Source: Mesorhizobium sp. NBSH29
GTDB lineage: Bacteria > Pseudomonadota > Alphaproteobacteria > Rhizobiales > Rhizobiaceae
NCBI RefSeq assembly: GCF_015500055.1
Contig: NZ_CP045492.1
Span: 3,296,501 to 3,360,500 of the forward strand
DNA length: 64,000 nt
Reading direction: 5' to 3'
This document shows positions 10,050 to 17,624 of the stretch, one piece after another. The notes beneath the pieces were generated by a model. That model saw only the letters and a program-made list of their open reading frames with translations, searched no databases and was not told the origin of the DNA. The stretch's first letter is position 1. Each line of letters begins with the position of its first letter. A program made the translations under genes and the position numbers.

Positions 10050-11336
10050 TCACGCAGGCTGTGCATCACGAAACAGCCGGTGTGGCGTGCTTGTCGGCCC
10101 AATCAGCATAGACAGCGCGCCGGCGGCAATTGCAGTCATCCCGGCGATCTGGAAGGCCAGTTCGTAATTTCCCTGCATCTCTCGCATGACGCCGCCAAAG
10201 AACGCCGCCATCGCCGCGCCCAATTGGTGACCGGCAACGATCCAGCCGAACACCAGCGGTCCGCTGCGGTCGCCGAACGCCTCGTTGGAAAGCCTGAGCG
10301 TTGGCGGGATAGTTGCCAGCCAGTCAAGGCCGTAGAGCACCGCAAACAGAGTCAGGCTAAGTGCCGAAAACCCCGAAAGCGGCAAATAGATGAGCGCAAC
10401 TCCGCGGATCGCGTAATAAACTCCCAACAGCTTGCGCGGATCGTAGCGGTCAGTCAGCCAGCCTGAAAGCGTCGTCCCGACGAGATCGAAAACACCCATC
10501 AAAGCCAAAAGTCCCGCCGCCTGAACTTCCGCTATGCCCATATCGCCGCAAAACGAAATCAGATGCGTTCCGACCAGCCCATTGGTTGTGAAGCCGCAGA
10601 TGAAAAACGTCGCAAAGAGATACCAGAACACACGTGTGCGGGCGGCAGTCGCGAGCGTCGTCAGCGTCACTGTCAGAAAGTTGCCGGGCACTGCAGACGC
10701 CTGGGGTTCCGGTCCATCAGCGCCATAGCGATAAAGGCCAACCGACGAAGGCCGCTCCGGCACCAGCAACCAGACAAGCGGAAATAGTGCAGCACAAGCG
10801 ATTGACACGGCAATGGCGACAGGCTTCCACCCGCCCTGCCCCGCCAGCCATGCAAGCAGCGGCAAAAACACCAGAAGACCCGTCGCGGCACTGGCCGAAA
10901 TCAGCCCCATCATCAGCCCGCGGTTGGTTTTGAACCAGCGGTTGACCACAGTCGCGCCGAGCACCGTGGCGACGGCCCCCGAGCCTATACCTGACAAGAC
11001 ACCCCACGTGGCGATCAAGTGCCACGGCTTTGTCATCAACAAGCTAAGCGCAGTGGATGCGGACATGATGACCAGTGCGGCAAGCAGGGTGCGCCGGAGC
11101 CCGATGCGCTCCATCAATGCGGCAGCAAACGGCCCGACCAGCCCGTAGATGAAAATGCCGATGGCTGCCGCAAGCGAAATGGTGTCGCGCCGCCAGCCAA
11201 AGGCATCTTCCAAAGGCTGCATCATCACCGCCATCGAGGATCGTAGCCCGGCTGCAATCAGCAAGCAGATGAATATGATGCCAACCACCACGAAAGCGTA
11301 GCGCTGGCCACGCGGGCGAACAATTGCACTTGTCAT
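10050..11336 (-). CDS. MFS transporter
   Basis: 428 residues with 12 predicted membrane helices. The first helix is VVVGIIFICLLIAAGLRSS and the A-like motif after helix 2 is MERIGLRRTLL. GWRRDTISLAAAIGIFIYGL resembles monocarboxylate/oxalate-formate-type MFS (MCT-like) proteins, where such an FGW(S/R)R segment is frequent. Substrate unknown. The TetR gene at 11473 is divergent and the shared intergenic region holds two copies of ACCGGTCNGTA, so expression is likely repressed by that TetR. Confidence 0.88.
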   Translation of the reverse strand: MTSAIVRPRGQRYAFVVVGIIFICLLIAAGLRSSMAVMMQPLEDAFGWRRDTISLAAAIGIFIYGLVGPFAAALMERIGLRRTLLAALVIMSASTALSLLMTKPWHLIATWGVLSGIGSGAVATVLGATVVNRWFKTNRGLMMGLISASAATGLLVFLPLLAWLAGQGGWKPVAIAVSIACAALFPLVWLLVPERPSSVGLYRYGADGPEPQASAVPGNFLTVTLTTLATAARTRVFWYLFATFFICGFTTNGLVGTHLISFCGDMGIAEVQAAGLLALMGVFDLVGTTLSGWLTDRYDPRKLLGVYYAIRGVALIYLPLSGFSALSLTLFAVLYGLDWLATIPPTLRLSNEAFGDRSGPLVFGWIVAGHQLGAAMAAFFGGVMREMQGNYELAFQIAGMTAIAAGALSMLIGPTSTPHRLFRDAQPA

Positions 11337-11343
11337 GTAACCG

Positions 11344-11354
11344 ACCGGTCCGTA
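11344..11354. promoter_or_regulatory. Candidate TetR operator copy 1 (MFS side)
   Basis: ACCGGTCCGTA lies 8 bp upstream of the MFS start and contains the palindrome GACCGGTC (11343-11350). The same 11-mer, with one base changed at the variable position, recurs at 11441-11451. Confidence 0.5.
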
Positions 11355-11440
11355 TCTTAATGAGATCGCGGCGAACCGGAATCCCGTTGAAAATCAGATC
11401 TGAATTTACGGCGATGCCGCAAGGTGCGATCTAGGTACGT

Positions 11441-11451
11441 ACCGGTCAGTA
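11441..11451. promoter_or_regulatory. Candidate TetR operator copy 2 (TetR side)
   Basis: ACCGGTCAGTA, matching the copy at 11344 at 10 of 11 positions, is preceded by GGTACGTACC so that the half-sites fit a consensus TACNNACCGGTCNGTA. It is 21 bp upstream of the TetR ATG. Two copies in a divergent promoter region are typical of TetR-controlled efflux pairs. Confidence 0.5.
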
Positions 11452-11472
11452 ACATTGTCAAGAGCCCCTGCC

Positions 11473-12081
11473 ATGACATCAGCGAAATCCACTGGTCCAG
11501 AACAGGCGATGAAAGCCTCTCCGCGCGCCGCAGATCGCATCTTGAAGGTGGCCCGCGACCTTTTTTACCGGAAGGGCATCCGCGCCATTGGTGTTGATGA
11601 AATTGTCCGGCGGGCCGGCGTCACAAAACCCAGCCTCTACCGCACCTTTCCCTCCAAGGACGAACTGGCAGCCTCGTATCTGCGACAATACGAGGAAGAG
11701 TTCTGGGCCAACTTCAATGCTGCGGTCGAGGCGCATCCAGGTCACCCTCGCCGTCAAATCGCGGCTTTCTTGACCCGCGTCGGCATCCGTGCAGTGGCTC
11801 CGGATTATCGCGGCTGCGGTATGACCAACGCTGCTGTCGAATATGTCGAGCCTGACAATCCGGCACGCCTCGTGTCTGAAAATAATAAGATTGAACTCCG
11901 CCGCCGCCTGCGCGCCATGGCATCAGCCATGGGCGCTGGGGATTCCGACACGCTGGGAGACGGGTTGTTGCTTCTGATCGAAGGCGCTTACATCAGCGGT
12001 CAGCTTTTTCGTGCTGGGGGACCAGCGGGGTCTGTTGCAAAAAATGCCGATAGACTGATCGCCGCCAGCCTGGCTGGTTAA
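11473..12081 (+). CDS. TetR/AcrR-family regulator, divergent from MFS transporter
   Basis: 202 residues from ATG 11473. The helix-turn-helix region is ILKVARDLFYRKGIRAIGVDEI, VRRAGVTKPSLYRTFPSKDELA. The C-terminal half is the variable ligand pocket; it includes GLLLLIEGAYISGQLFRAG, common in TetR regulators of solvent or drug efflux. A TTG at 11455 would add six residues. It presumably represses the divergent MFS gene through the repeated ACCGGTCNGTA sites. It ends 19 bp from the convergent nitrile hydratase accessory gene. Confidence 0.88.
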   Translation: MTSAKSTGPEQAMKASPRAADRILKVARDLFYRKGIRAIGVDEIVRRAGVTKPSLYRTFPSKDELAASYLRQYEEEFWANFNAAVEAHPGHPRRQIAAFLTRVGIRAVAPDYRGCGMTNAAVEYVEPDNPARLVSENNKIELRRRLRAMASAMGAGDSDTLGDGLLLLIEGAYISGQLFRAGGPAGSVAKNADRLIAASLAG

Positions 12082-12100
12082 TCACCCAAACCTGCCTGCA

Positions 12101-12457
12101 TCAAGAACCCGGATCGTTCTCGAGCAGAATAGGCTTGCCGTGCGGGGTCGCTTGCGCGGCACGCTGCCAGGCGGCGGCAAGCAGGTTAATTTCAGGCGGC
12201 TGCACCACCCCCTTTTGCACCAGCAACGCCTCCAGCGCTCCGAGCCAGTGCTGGTAATAGTCGCTGCCATCGTCAAGCACATCTTTGGCGTGCAGTTTCG
12301 CCGAAAGCGTCTCAGCCCATTCGCCCCATGAGAAAACGCCCCGTTCGTACAAGGCAATCACCAGCGCAAATGCCTCGGCCTGCCAAGGCTCTTCAAAAGC
12401 GCGCCCACCGGGCAAGAGCTCTTCAGGCGCGCTCAAGGTAGGTCTCCCATGCATCAA
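12101..12457 (-). CDS. Nitrile hydratase accessory protein (activator/metallochaperone type)
   Basis: 118 residues resembling the N-terminal half of the nitrile hydratase beta subunit, as in the nitrile hydratase accessory family. Shared pieces are FEEPWQAEAFALVIALYERG, FSWGEWAETLSAKL and DYYQHWLGALEALLVQKG. Accessory proteins of this type help insert cobalt into, or activate, the alpha subunit. It is the third gene of the operon and overlaps the beta gene by 35 bp in another frame, so translation is coupled. It is the last gene of the cluster; no amidase follows. Confidence 0.88.
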   Translation of the reverse strand: MMHGRPTLSAPEELLPGGRAFEEPWQAEAFALVIALYERGVFSWGEWAETLSAKLHAKDVLDDGSDYYQHWLGALEALLVQKGVVQPPEINLLAAAWQRAAQATPHGKPILLENDPGS

Positions 12458-13082
12458 TGGAAACGCTCAACATCGGATCGGCGCCTTCACCCCATATCGT
12501 TTCCGCGTCAAACACGACCGTATAGACGTGTTGCGGCATTTCTCCGCGGCCATGTGCGTTGGTATCAGGAAGTACAAAACTCTGGCGCACGGCGTCCACC
12601 TTGCCGATCTTGCCGCGCGCATAGCGCGGCAGCCTCGTGTGACCTTCCGGGTTGAAGTTGAGCGTCCGAACCATGTCACCTGCGCTAAATTTCGGCGACG
12701 CGTCGATCAGCCTGTCGCAAGGCGCGCCGCGCGCCAGCATGGCTGCGACATTGGCAGCTTCAAGCACACGTTTGGGCGTAGCCGCGGGCGTCATTGCAGC
12801 CCCGGCATCAAAGTCATCAGTAGACACAAATCCATGCCGCAGCAAAAGAGCTTCCAGCGCCTTGATCCAGATCTCGTAGTAGCTCGAGCTATAATAGTCA
12901 GCCGGATGCAGGCATTCGCGTGCGTGGCGGCTTTCATCAATCGTCCACGCCCCCATTGCACCGGCTGCGATGGTCACACCGAGTGCCCGTTTTTCCCAAT
13001 CGGCGTGAAAATAGGGCTCGTTGATTTCCGGAGCAACAGGTCCAAACCCCATCTGTCCACCAAGATCGTGCGGGCCGTTCAC
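12423..13082 (-). CDS. nthB: Nitrile hydratase subunit beta
   Basis: 219 residues, typical beta-subunit length. The start [16 protein letters not shown] is the family signature, followed by [13 protein letters not shown] and [15 protein letters not shown]. The C-terminal half is the SH3-like barrel ([31 protein letters not shown], here given in two parts: [12 protein letters not shown] and [14 protein letters not shown]). With the alpha subunit it forms the heterotetramer that hydrates nitriles to amides. The start overlaps the alpha stop by 4 bp (ATGA type). Confidence 0.95.
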   Translation of the reverse strand: MNGPHDLGGQMGFGPVAPEINEPYFHADWEKRALGVTIAAGAMGAWTIDESRHARECLHPADYYSSSYYEIWIKALEALLLRHGFVSTDDFDAGAAMTPAATPKRVLEAANVAAMLARGAPCDRLIDASPKFSAGDMVRTLNFNPEGHTRLPRYARGKIGKVDAVRQSFVLPDTNAHGRGEMPQHVYTVVFDAETIWGEGADPMLSVSIDAWETYLERA

Positions 13083-13693
13083 GCCGCCTCCGGGGCCAGC
13101 GCAAGCCCCGTTCCGATCATCGCATCACGGGTAACGAGGTCGGCGAGCCGCTCCTCATTCCAGCCATCAGTGCCGGGAGGTCGCCGCGGCACGACGAGGT
13201 AGCGCAACTCAGCAGTAGAATCCCAAACGCGGATCGCCATTTTTTTCGGCAGTACAACGCCAAAGTCGCCAAGCACGCCGCGCGGATCGATCACCGCCTT
13301 GGCCCGGTAGGGTGGCGATTTATACCAGACCGGAGGCAGCCCAAGCACCGACCAAGGATAGCATGAGCAAAGGGTGCAAACGACGATATTGTGCGTGTCC
13401 TTCGTATTGAACACCGCTTGCATATGCTCGCCCTGCCGGCCGCTGTATCCCAACGCGGCGATGGCGGCCGTCGCGTCGTTGCTCAGCCAGTCGGCAAAAG
13501 TGCTGTCCACCCAACTCCTCGCAACCACGCGTGCACCATTGCGCGGGCCGACCTTGGTCTCATAGGTATCGACTATCGCATCAATAGCAGCAGAATTGAT
13601 CAGGCCTTTCTGGGTCAGTATCGTTTCCAGAGCCCTCACCCGTGCGGTCATCGGGTCGAGCTCGTTGTCGTGGTCGTGATGATCGTGCATCAT
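13079..13693 (-). CDS. nthA: Nitrile hydratase subunit alpha, cobalt type
   Basis: 204 residues carrying the metal site VCTLCSC: C106, C109, S110 and C111. Thr at 107 marks the cobalt-type enzyme; iron-type enzymes have Ser there. It is followed by [16 protein letters not shown], the substrate-channel region. The N-terminus [14 protein letters not shown] is unusually His/Asp rich and might bind metal, but this is inference. First gene of nthA-nthB-accessory. An AACCTG-CC-CAGGTT inverted repeat is 14 bp upstream. The LysE gene is upstream on the same strand, 56 bp away, so it may share the transcript. Confidence 0.96.
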   Translation of the reverse strand: MMHDHHDHDNELDPMTARVRALETILTQKGLINSAAIDAIVDTYETKVGPRNGARVVARSWVDSTFADWLSNDATAAIAALGYSGRQGEHMQAVFNTKDTHNIVVCTLCSCYPWSVLGLPPVWYKSPPYRAKAVIDPRGVLGDFGVVLPKKMAIRVWDSTAELRYLVVPRRPPGTDGWNEERLADLVTRDAMIGTGLALAPEAA

Positions 13694-13706
13694 AAGCGAA
13701 GATTAG

Positions 13707-13720
13707 AACCTGCCCAGGTT
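13707..13720. promoter_or_regulatory. Inverted repeat upstream of nthA
   Basis: AACCTG (13707-13712), CC, CAGGTT (13715-13720), 14 bp before the nthA start in the 56-bp gap after lysE. It may be an operator or part of a weak hairpin; there is no adjacent U run. No regulator is encoded next to the cluster. Confidence 0.35.
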
Positions 13721-13749
13721 AGCGGCAAGCCGCAGTCGCCCTCGCCAGC

Positions 13750-14346
13750 TTAGGCCAGCATCGGCCAAAGCGTGGCAGCCAACAGAATTCCCATGGCGAT
13801 GTTGAACCATTTCAGCCGCACAGGGTCGGCTAGGAAGCCGCGCAGCGCCATACCGAACCCGGCCCACACCGAGACGCTTGGGAAATTGACCAACGCAAAG
13901 GCGGATGAAATCAACATCACAGACAGGAAGGGCTGTTGAGCATTCGTGTAGATAGCTATCGCGCTGACAGCCATGACCCAGGCTTTCGGATTGATCCACT
14001 GAAAGGCCGCAGCCTGAACAAATGTCATAGGGTGCGCACCAACATCGCCCGCGCGCCCGAGCGTACGCGACGTGGCTATCTTCCAGGCCAGATAGAGAAG
14101 ATAAGCTCCTCCGCCAATTTTCAGGGCGAGATGCAACTGTGGGAAAGCCAGCAAGAGCGTGCCGAGCCCGAGGCCAACCCCCAGCAGGAGGCTGAAAAAA
14201 CCGCTGGCAATGCCCAGCATATGAGGAATGGTGCGCACAAACCCGAAGTTCACACCTGACGCGAGCAACATGAAATTGTTGGGCCCCGGCGTAATCGACG
14301 AAACGAACGCGTAAACTAGCAAAGCAAGGAACGTGTCAGCGCTCAT
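13750..14346 (-). CDS. LysE-family amino acid exporter
   Basis: 198 residues, about six membrane helices, LysE/RhtB family. The signature SSITPGPNNFMLLASGVNFG is near residues 16-35, with ASGFFSLLLGVGLGLGTLL (helix 2), GGAYLLYLAWKI and FVQAAAFQWINPKAWVM, both typical of RhtB-like exporters. Exports an amino acid or derivative; substrate not predictable. It lies between ilvH and nthA on the same strand. A palindrome (14401-14429) in the 135-bp upstream region may control it. Confidence 0.9.
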   Translation of the reverse strand: MSADTFLALLVYAFVSSITPGPNNFMLLASGVNFGFVRTIPHMLGIASGFFSLLLGVGLGLGTLLLAFPQLHLALKIGGGAYLLYLAWKIATSRTLGRAGDVGAHPMTFVQAAAFQWINPKAWVMAVSAIAIYTNAQQPFLSVMLISSAFALVNFPSVSVWAGFGMALRGFLADPVRLKWFNIAMGILLAATLWPMLA

Positions 14347-14400
14347 GGAGCCTCTCGTGCAAGCCGGTTTGAGACCACAAAAGGCAGATTAACGCGGCGC

Positions 14401-14429
14401 TCGATAGGTCAATAAACCTGCCCTATCGA
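14401..14429. promoter_or_regulatory. Inverted repeat between lysE and ilvH
   Basis: TCGATAGG (14401-14408) and CCTATCGA (14422-14429), perfect 8-bp arms around 13 bases, with an inner AGGT/ACCT pair. It sits 55 bp upstream of the lysE start. It could be an operator for lysE or a weak terminator after ilvH; a TTTTC on the left of the minus-strand reading makes a terminator for ilvH unlikely. Confidence 0.45.
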
Positions 14430-14481
14430 AAAGTCCTAACCGAACTTGTCGCGGTGACAAATCTGCCACCGCGAGCCGCCA

Positions 14482-15054
14482 TTACATCCCCTGCGGACCG
14501 CGGTTCAGTGCGGCCACCCCAGTGCGGCATACTTCCACAAGCCCCAGTGGCTTCATGATCGCGATGAACTGCTCGATCTTTGACACCTTGCCTGTAATTT
14601 CAAAGATGAAATGCTCGGTATTGGCGTCTATCACGCTCGCGCGGAACGCGTCTGCCAGCCGCAGCGCCTCGACGCGGGTCTCGCCGGTACCCGCTACCTT
14701 GACCAAAGCCAGCTCGCGCGCCAGCGGACGCTCCTGTCCGAGTTCGGCTGCCCGAACAGAGAGGTCGACCACACGGTGAACGGGCACGATGCGCTCCAGT
14801 TGATGCTTGATCTGCTCCAGCACATGCGGCGTGCCGCGCGTCACGATGGTGATGCGTGAGAGGTGTTTTTCGTGTTCGGTTTCCGAAACCGTGAGGCTCT
14901 CAATATTGTAGCCGCGTCCCGAAAACAGCCCGATCACCCGCGCCAGAACCCCCGGTTCGTTGTCGACCAGAACCGACAGGGTGTGATTTTCCGGCAGAGC
15001 CGTTTCCTTGGCGATGAAATATGCCGAACCGGTCGGCTGAAGATGTGCGCTCAT
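14482..15054 (-). CDS. ilvH: Acetolactate synthase small (regulatory) subunit
   Basis: 190 residues (E. coli IlvH is 163; alphaproteobacterial ones carry an N-terminal extension as here). An ACT domain runs from TLSVLVDNEPGVLARVIGLF at about 25-44, and a C-terminal ACT-like domain lies after ELALVKVAGTG. It binds valine and gives feedback control to the large subunit. It is 30 bp downstream of ilvI and co-transcribed with it, so it shares the upstream attenuator. Confidence 0.96.
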   Translation of the reverse strand: MSAHLQPTGSAYFIAKETALPENHTLSVLVDNEPGVLARVIGLFSGRGYNIESLTVSETEHEKHLSRITIVTRGTPHVLEQIKHQLERIVPVHRVVDLSVRAAELGQERPLARELALVKVAGTGETRVEALRLADAFRASVIDANTEHFIFEITGKVSKIEQFIAIMKPLGLVEVCRTGVAALNRGPQGM

Positions 15055-15084
15055 GTTGCTACCGATCTTTTGAGGTAATTGTTC

Positions 15085-16872
15085 CTAAACCAGTTCCCGG
15101 CCCTTGGCGTCGATGGCGTTGGCGACAGCTTCATCGGTGGCCTCATCCGGCAACAGCATCTCGTTATGCGCCTTGCCCGAAGGGATCATCGGGAAGCAAT
15201 TGGCAAGATTGGCGACGCGGCAATCGAAGAGCACCGGCTTCTTCACCGCGATCATTTCGGCGATTGCATCGTCAAGATCGCCGGGCTTCTCGCAGCGGAT
15301 GCCATGGCCGCCATAGGCCTCGGCCAGCTTGACGAAATCGGGCATCGCCTCGGTGTAGGAGTGCGACAGCCGGTTGCCATGCAGCAATTGCTGCCACTGG
15401 CGCACCATGCCCATATACTGGTTGTTGAGGATGAAAATCTTGATCGGCGCATTGTATTGCACCGCTGTCGACATCTCCTGCATGGTCATCTGCACGGACG
15501 CATCGCCGGCAATGTCGATTACTAGCGCGTTCGGATGCGCAATCTGCACTCCCAGAGCCGCAGGCAGACCATAGCCCATGGTGCCGAGCCCACCAGACGT
15601 CATCCAGCGGTTGGGTGCCTCAAAACCAAAGTGCTGGGCCGCCCACATCTGGTGCTGACCGACTTCGGTGGTGATATAGGTATCGTGAGCCTTAGACGCC
15701 TCATAGAGCCGCTGAATGGCAAATTGCGGCATGATGACATCGGCGTTGCTCTTGTAAGCAAGCGAATCCCGCGCGCGCCACTTTTCAATCTGCTCCCACC
15801 ATGGATGCAGCGCCTTCTTGTCGGTTTTGGCCGTCGCGCGCCATAACCTGACCATATCTTCCAGAACGCGCCCGCAATCACCGATGATTGGCACTTCGGT
15901 ATGAACATTCTTGTTGATCGAAGAGGCGTCGATATCGATATGGATCTTTTTAGAGTTCGGCGAGAATGCGTTAAGGCGGCCCGTGATGCGGTCGTCAAAG
16001 CGGGCACCGACGCACAGCATGACGTCGCAATCATGCATCGCCATATTGGCCTCATAGGTACCGTGCATGCCCAGCATCCCCATCCAGTTCTTTCCACTGG
16101 CGGGATAGGCCCCGAGTCCCATCAAAGTGGAGGTGATCGGAAAGCCGGTGAGTTCAACCAATTCGCGCAGCAAATGGCTGGCTTCCGGTCCCGCATTTAT
16201 GACGCCGCCGCCTGAATAAATAATCGGTTGCTTGGCACTCGCCATCAAAGAAACTGCTGCCTTGATCTTTTCCAGGTCGCCCTGAACTTTCGGCTGGTAG
16301 CTTGCGCGACCTTGAGATGGCGGCGGCGTGTAAATGCCCTTGGCAAACTGTACGTCTTTCGGAATGTCGACGACGACCGGCCCTGGTCTGCCGGTCGTGG
16401 CGACATGAAACGCCTCATGGATGATCGCCGCCAGTTCGTTGACATCCTTCACCAGCCAGTTGTGCTTGGTGCAGGGTCGCGTGATGCCAACCGTATCGCA
16501 TTCCTGAAAGGCATCGGAGCCGATCAGTGGCGTCGGCACCTGACCAGTGAGGCAGACCAGCGGAATCGAATCCATCAGGGCGTCCTGGAGTGGGGTCACG
16601 GCATTGGTGGCGCCGGGGCCGGATGTGACCAGCATAACGCCTGGCTTGCCGGTTGAACGCGCATAACCCTCTGCAGCGTGGCCGGCCCCCTGCTCGTGCC
16701 GCACCAGAATGTGTTGGACCGCGTCCTGCTGGAAAATCTCGTCATAGATCGGCAGCACCGCACCGCCAGGATAGCCGAAGAGGTGTAGTACACCATTGTC
16801 TTTAAGCGCCTGCACCACCATCTCCGCGCCGCTCATCTCGCGCGGCCCGGTATTATCCTGTCGGTTGCTCAT
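15085..16872 (-). CDS. ilvI: Acetolactate synthase large (catalytic) subunit
   Basis: 595 residues from ATG 16872 (MSNRQDNTGPREMSGAEMVV); an open frame reaches 17010 but runs back through the leader terminator. Thiamine-diphosphate enzyme: N-terminal domain with LFGYPGGAVLPIYDE and the catalytic Glu in RHEQGAGHAAEGYA, central FAD/nucleotide domain, and C-terminal TPP/Mg site IDIAGDASVQMTMQEM with NNQYMGMVRQWQQL. It makes 2-acetolactate or 2-aceto-2-hydroxybutyrate, the first step of branched-chain amino acid synthesis. The leader at 16935-17044 predicts control by charged tRNA for Leu, Ile and Val. Also called ilvB in rhizobia. Confidence 0.97.
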   Translation of the reverse strand: MSNRQDNTGPREMSGAEMVVQALKDNGVLHLFGYPGGAVLPIYDEIFQQDAVQHILVRHEQGAGHAAEGYARSTGKPGVMLVTSGPGATNAVTPLQDALMDSIPLVCLTGQVPTPLIGSDAFQECDTVGITRPCTKHNWLVKDVNELAAIIHEAFHVATTGRPGPVVVDIPKDVQFAKGIYTPPPSQGRASYQPKVQGDLEKIKAAVSLMASAKQPIIYSGGGVINAGPEASHLLRELVELTGFPITSTLMGLGAYPASGKNWMGMLGMHGTYEANMAMHDCDVMLCVGARFDDRITGRLNAFSPNSKKIHIDIDASSINKNVHTEVPIIGDCGRVLEDMVRLWRATAKTDKKALHPWWEQIEKWRARDSLAYKSNADVIMPQFAIQRLYEASKAHDTYITTEVGQHQMWAAQHFGFEAPNRWMTSGGLGTMGYGLPAALGVQIAHPNALVIDIAGDASVQMTMQEMSTAVQYNAPIKIFILNNQYMGMVRQWQQLLHGNRLSHSYTEAMPDFVKLAEAYGGHGIRCEKPGDLDDAIAEMIAVKKPVLFDCRVANLANCFPMIPSGKAHNEMLLPDEATDEAVANAIDAKGRELV

Positions 16873-16934
16873 CGGTCTGTTCCGTTGTTGTCGCCGTCCG
16901 GCGGTTCTTGTCGTCAAATTCGAGTTGCAGGCAA

Positions 16935-16958
16935 TAAAAAAGGCCCCCGAGGGAGCCT
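16935..16958 (-). terminator. ilvI: ilvIH attenuator terminator
   Basis: Read on the minus strand: AGGCTCC (16958-16952), loop CTCG, GGGGCCT (16947-16941), then TTTTT to about 16936. It stands 63 bases before the ilvI ATG and after the stop of the leader peptide, the normal place for an attenuator. A second hairpin, GGCGGT-GTA-ACCGCC on the minus strand (17000-16986), overlaps the leader stop codon. The competing antiterminator pairing could not be assigned by eye. Confidence 0.85.
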
Positions 16959-16990
16959 GTGTCTTGCGCATGGGAGCTTCCGCCCGGCGG

Positions 16991-17044
16991 TTACACCGCC
17001 TTGCCCACACGCCTTCCTACCACGAGAATGAGTTTTTGCGTCAT
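16991..17044 (-). CDS. ilvL: ilvIH leader peptide
   Basis: A 17-codon frame, MTQKLILVVGRRVGKAV, ending TAA at 16991-16993. Seven of 17 residues are Leu, Ile or Val, with LILVV in a row, the expected control codons for an operon that makes those amino acids. Ribosome stalling here when charged tRNAs are scarce should favour read-through of the terminator at 16935-16958. There is no ribosome binding site; instead a promoter -10 lies 7 bases before the ATG, so the peptide should be translated from a leaderless mRNA. The symbol is given by analogy. Confidence 0.85.
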   Translation of the reverse strand: MTQKLILVVGRRVGKAV

Positions 17045-17051
17045 GCCGGCG

Positions 17052-17080
17052 ACATTAGTGCGGACATTTCCGGTCGTCAA
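17052..17080 (-). promoter_or_regulatory. ilvIH promoter
   Basis: On the minus strand TTGACG (17080-17075), 17-base spacer, TAATGT (17057-17052), then 7 bases to the leader ATG at 17044. The expected start of transcription falls on or next to that A. It lies just after the stop of the upstream GNAT gene, so the ilv operon has its own promoter. Confidence 0.75.
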
Positions 17081-17099
17081 CTGGCTTTGGCGCACAAGT

Positions 17100-17624
17100 T
17101 TATATGCTTGTAAGGCGCTTCCAATAAATGAGCGTCCCGCTGAGCCCACCATGCGGTTTCAGGGCAAAATCAGGGATCTCTCCTGCAAGCGTGAAGCCTA
17201 GTTTTTCATACAGGCCGGCCGCCCCTTCATCCGCTGCAGTATCAAGCACCAGAAGCATTCGCGCCCGACCGCGCGCAATCCTTTCCGCTTCAACCATCAG
17301 GCGTTTGGCAATGCCCCTGCCCCGATATTCGGCAAGTGTCATCATCTTGGCAATCTCGGCCCGGTGCGGCTGGTTAGGTGCCATATCGAGCAGCAGCGTC
17401 ACGGTGGACACCAGCACCGGGCCGTCAAAGGCGCCGAGCACCACGCTCTCATCGCGTGCGGCAGCCTGCAGCCATTTTTCCCAGAATTCTGCCGCGTCTT
17501 TATTGGCTAACGGGTGCATGAAGCTAACCGAACCACCCAGCGCCACCACATCAACCAGCATGCGCGTCAGCATATCCAGATTTTCTGCCGAGATCTGAAC
17601 CGGCCTGATTTCAATAGTGCTCAT
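17100..17624 (-). CDS. GNAT-family N-acetyltransferase
   Basis: 174 residues, single GNAT fold. The acetyl-CoA binding region reads MMTLAEYRGRGIAKRLMVEAE (motif A, RGRGIA loop at about residues 107-112), and LGFTLAGEIPDFAL is the C-terminal motif B region. Acetyl acceptor unknown. It starts 4 bp inside the stop of the XRE-cupin gene (overlap 17621-17624), so the two form an operon; this regulator/acetyltransferase pair recurs in proteobacteria. The ilv leader promoter starts right after its stop codon. Confidence 0.9.
   Translation of the reverse strand: MSTIEIRPVQISAENLDMLTRMLVDVVALGGSVSFMHPLANKDAAEFWEKWLQAAARDESVVLGAFDGPVLVSTVTLLLDMAPNQPHRAEIAKMMTLAEYRGRGIAKRLMVEAERIARGRARMLLVLDTAADEGAAGLYEKLGFTLAGEIPDFALKPHGGLSGTLIYWKRLTSI

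Noticed and set aside
12285-13202. 305-codon plus-strand frame across the nitrile hydratase genes
   Set aside because: Crosses three overlapping, recognisable genes on the minus strand; no domain.
16960-17000. Antiterminator stem for the ilv leader
   Set aside because: Several partial pairings (for example GGAAGC with GCTCC of the terminator arm) exist, but none is clearly better by eye; left unassigned.
16873-17010. 46-residue N-terminal extension of IlvI
   Set aside because: It runs through the attenuator terminator and leader-peptide region; ATG 16872 gives the correct start.
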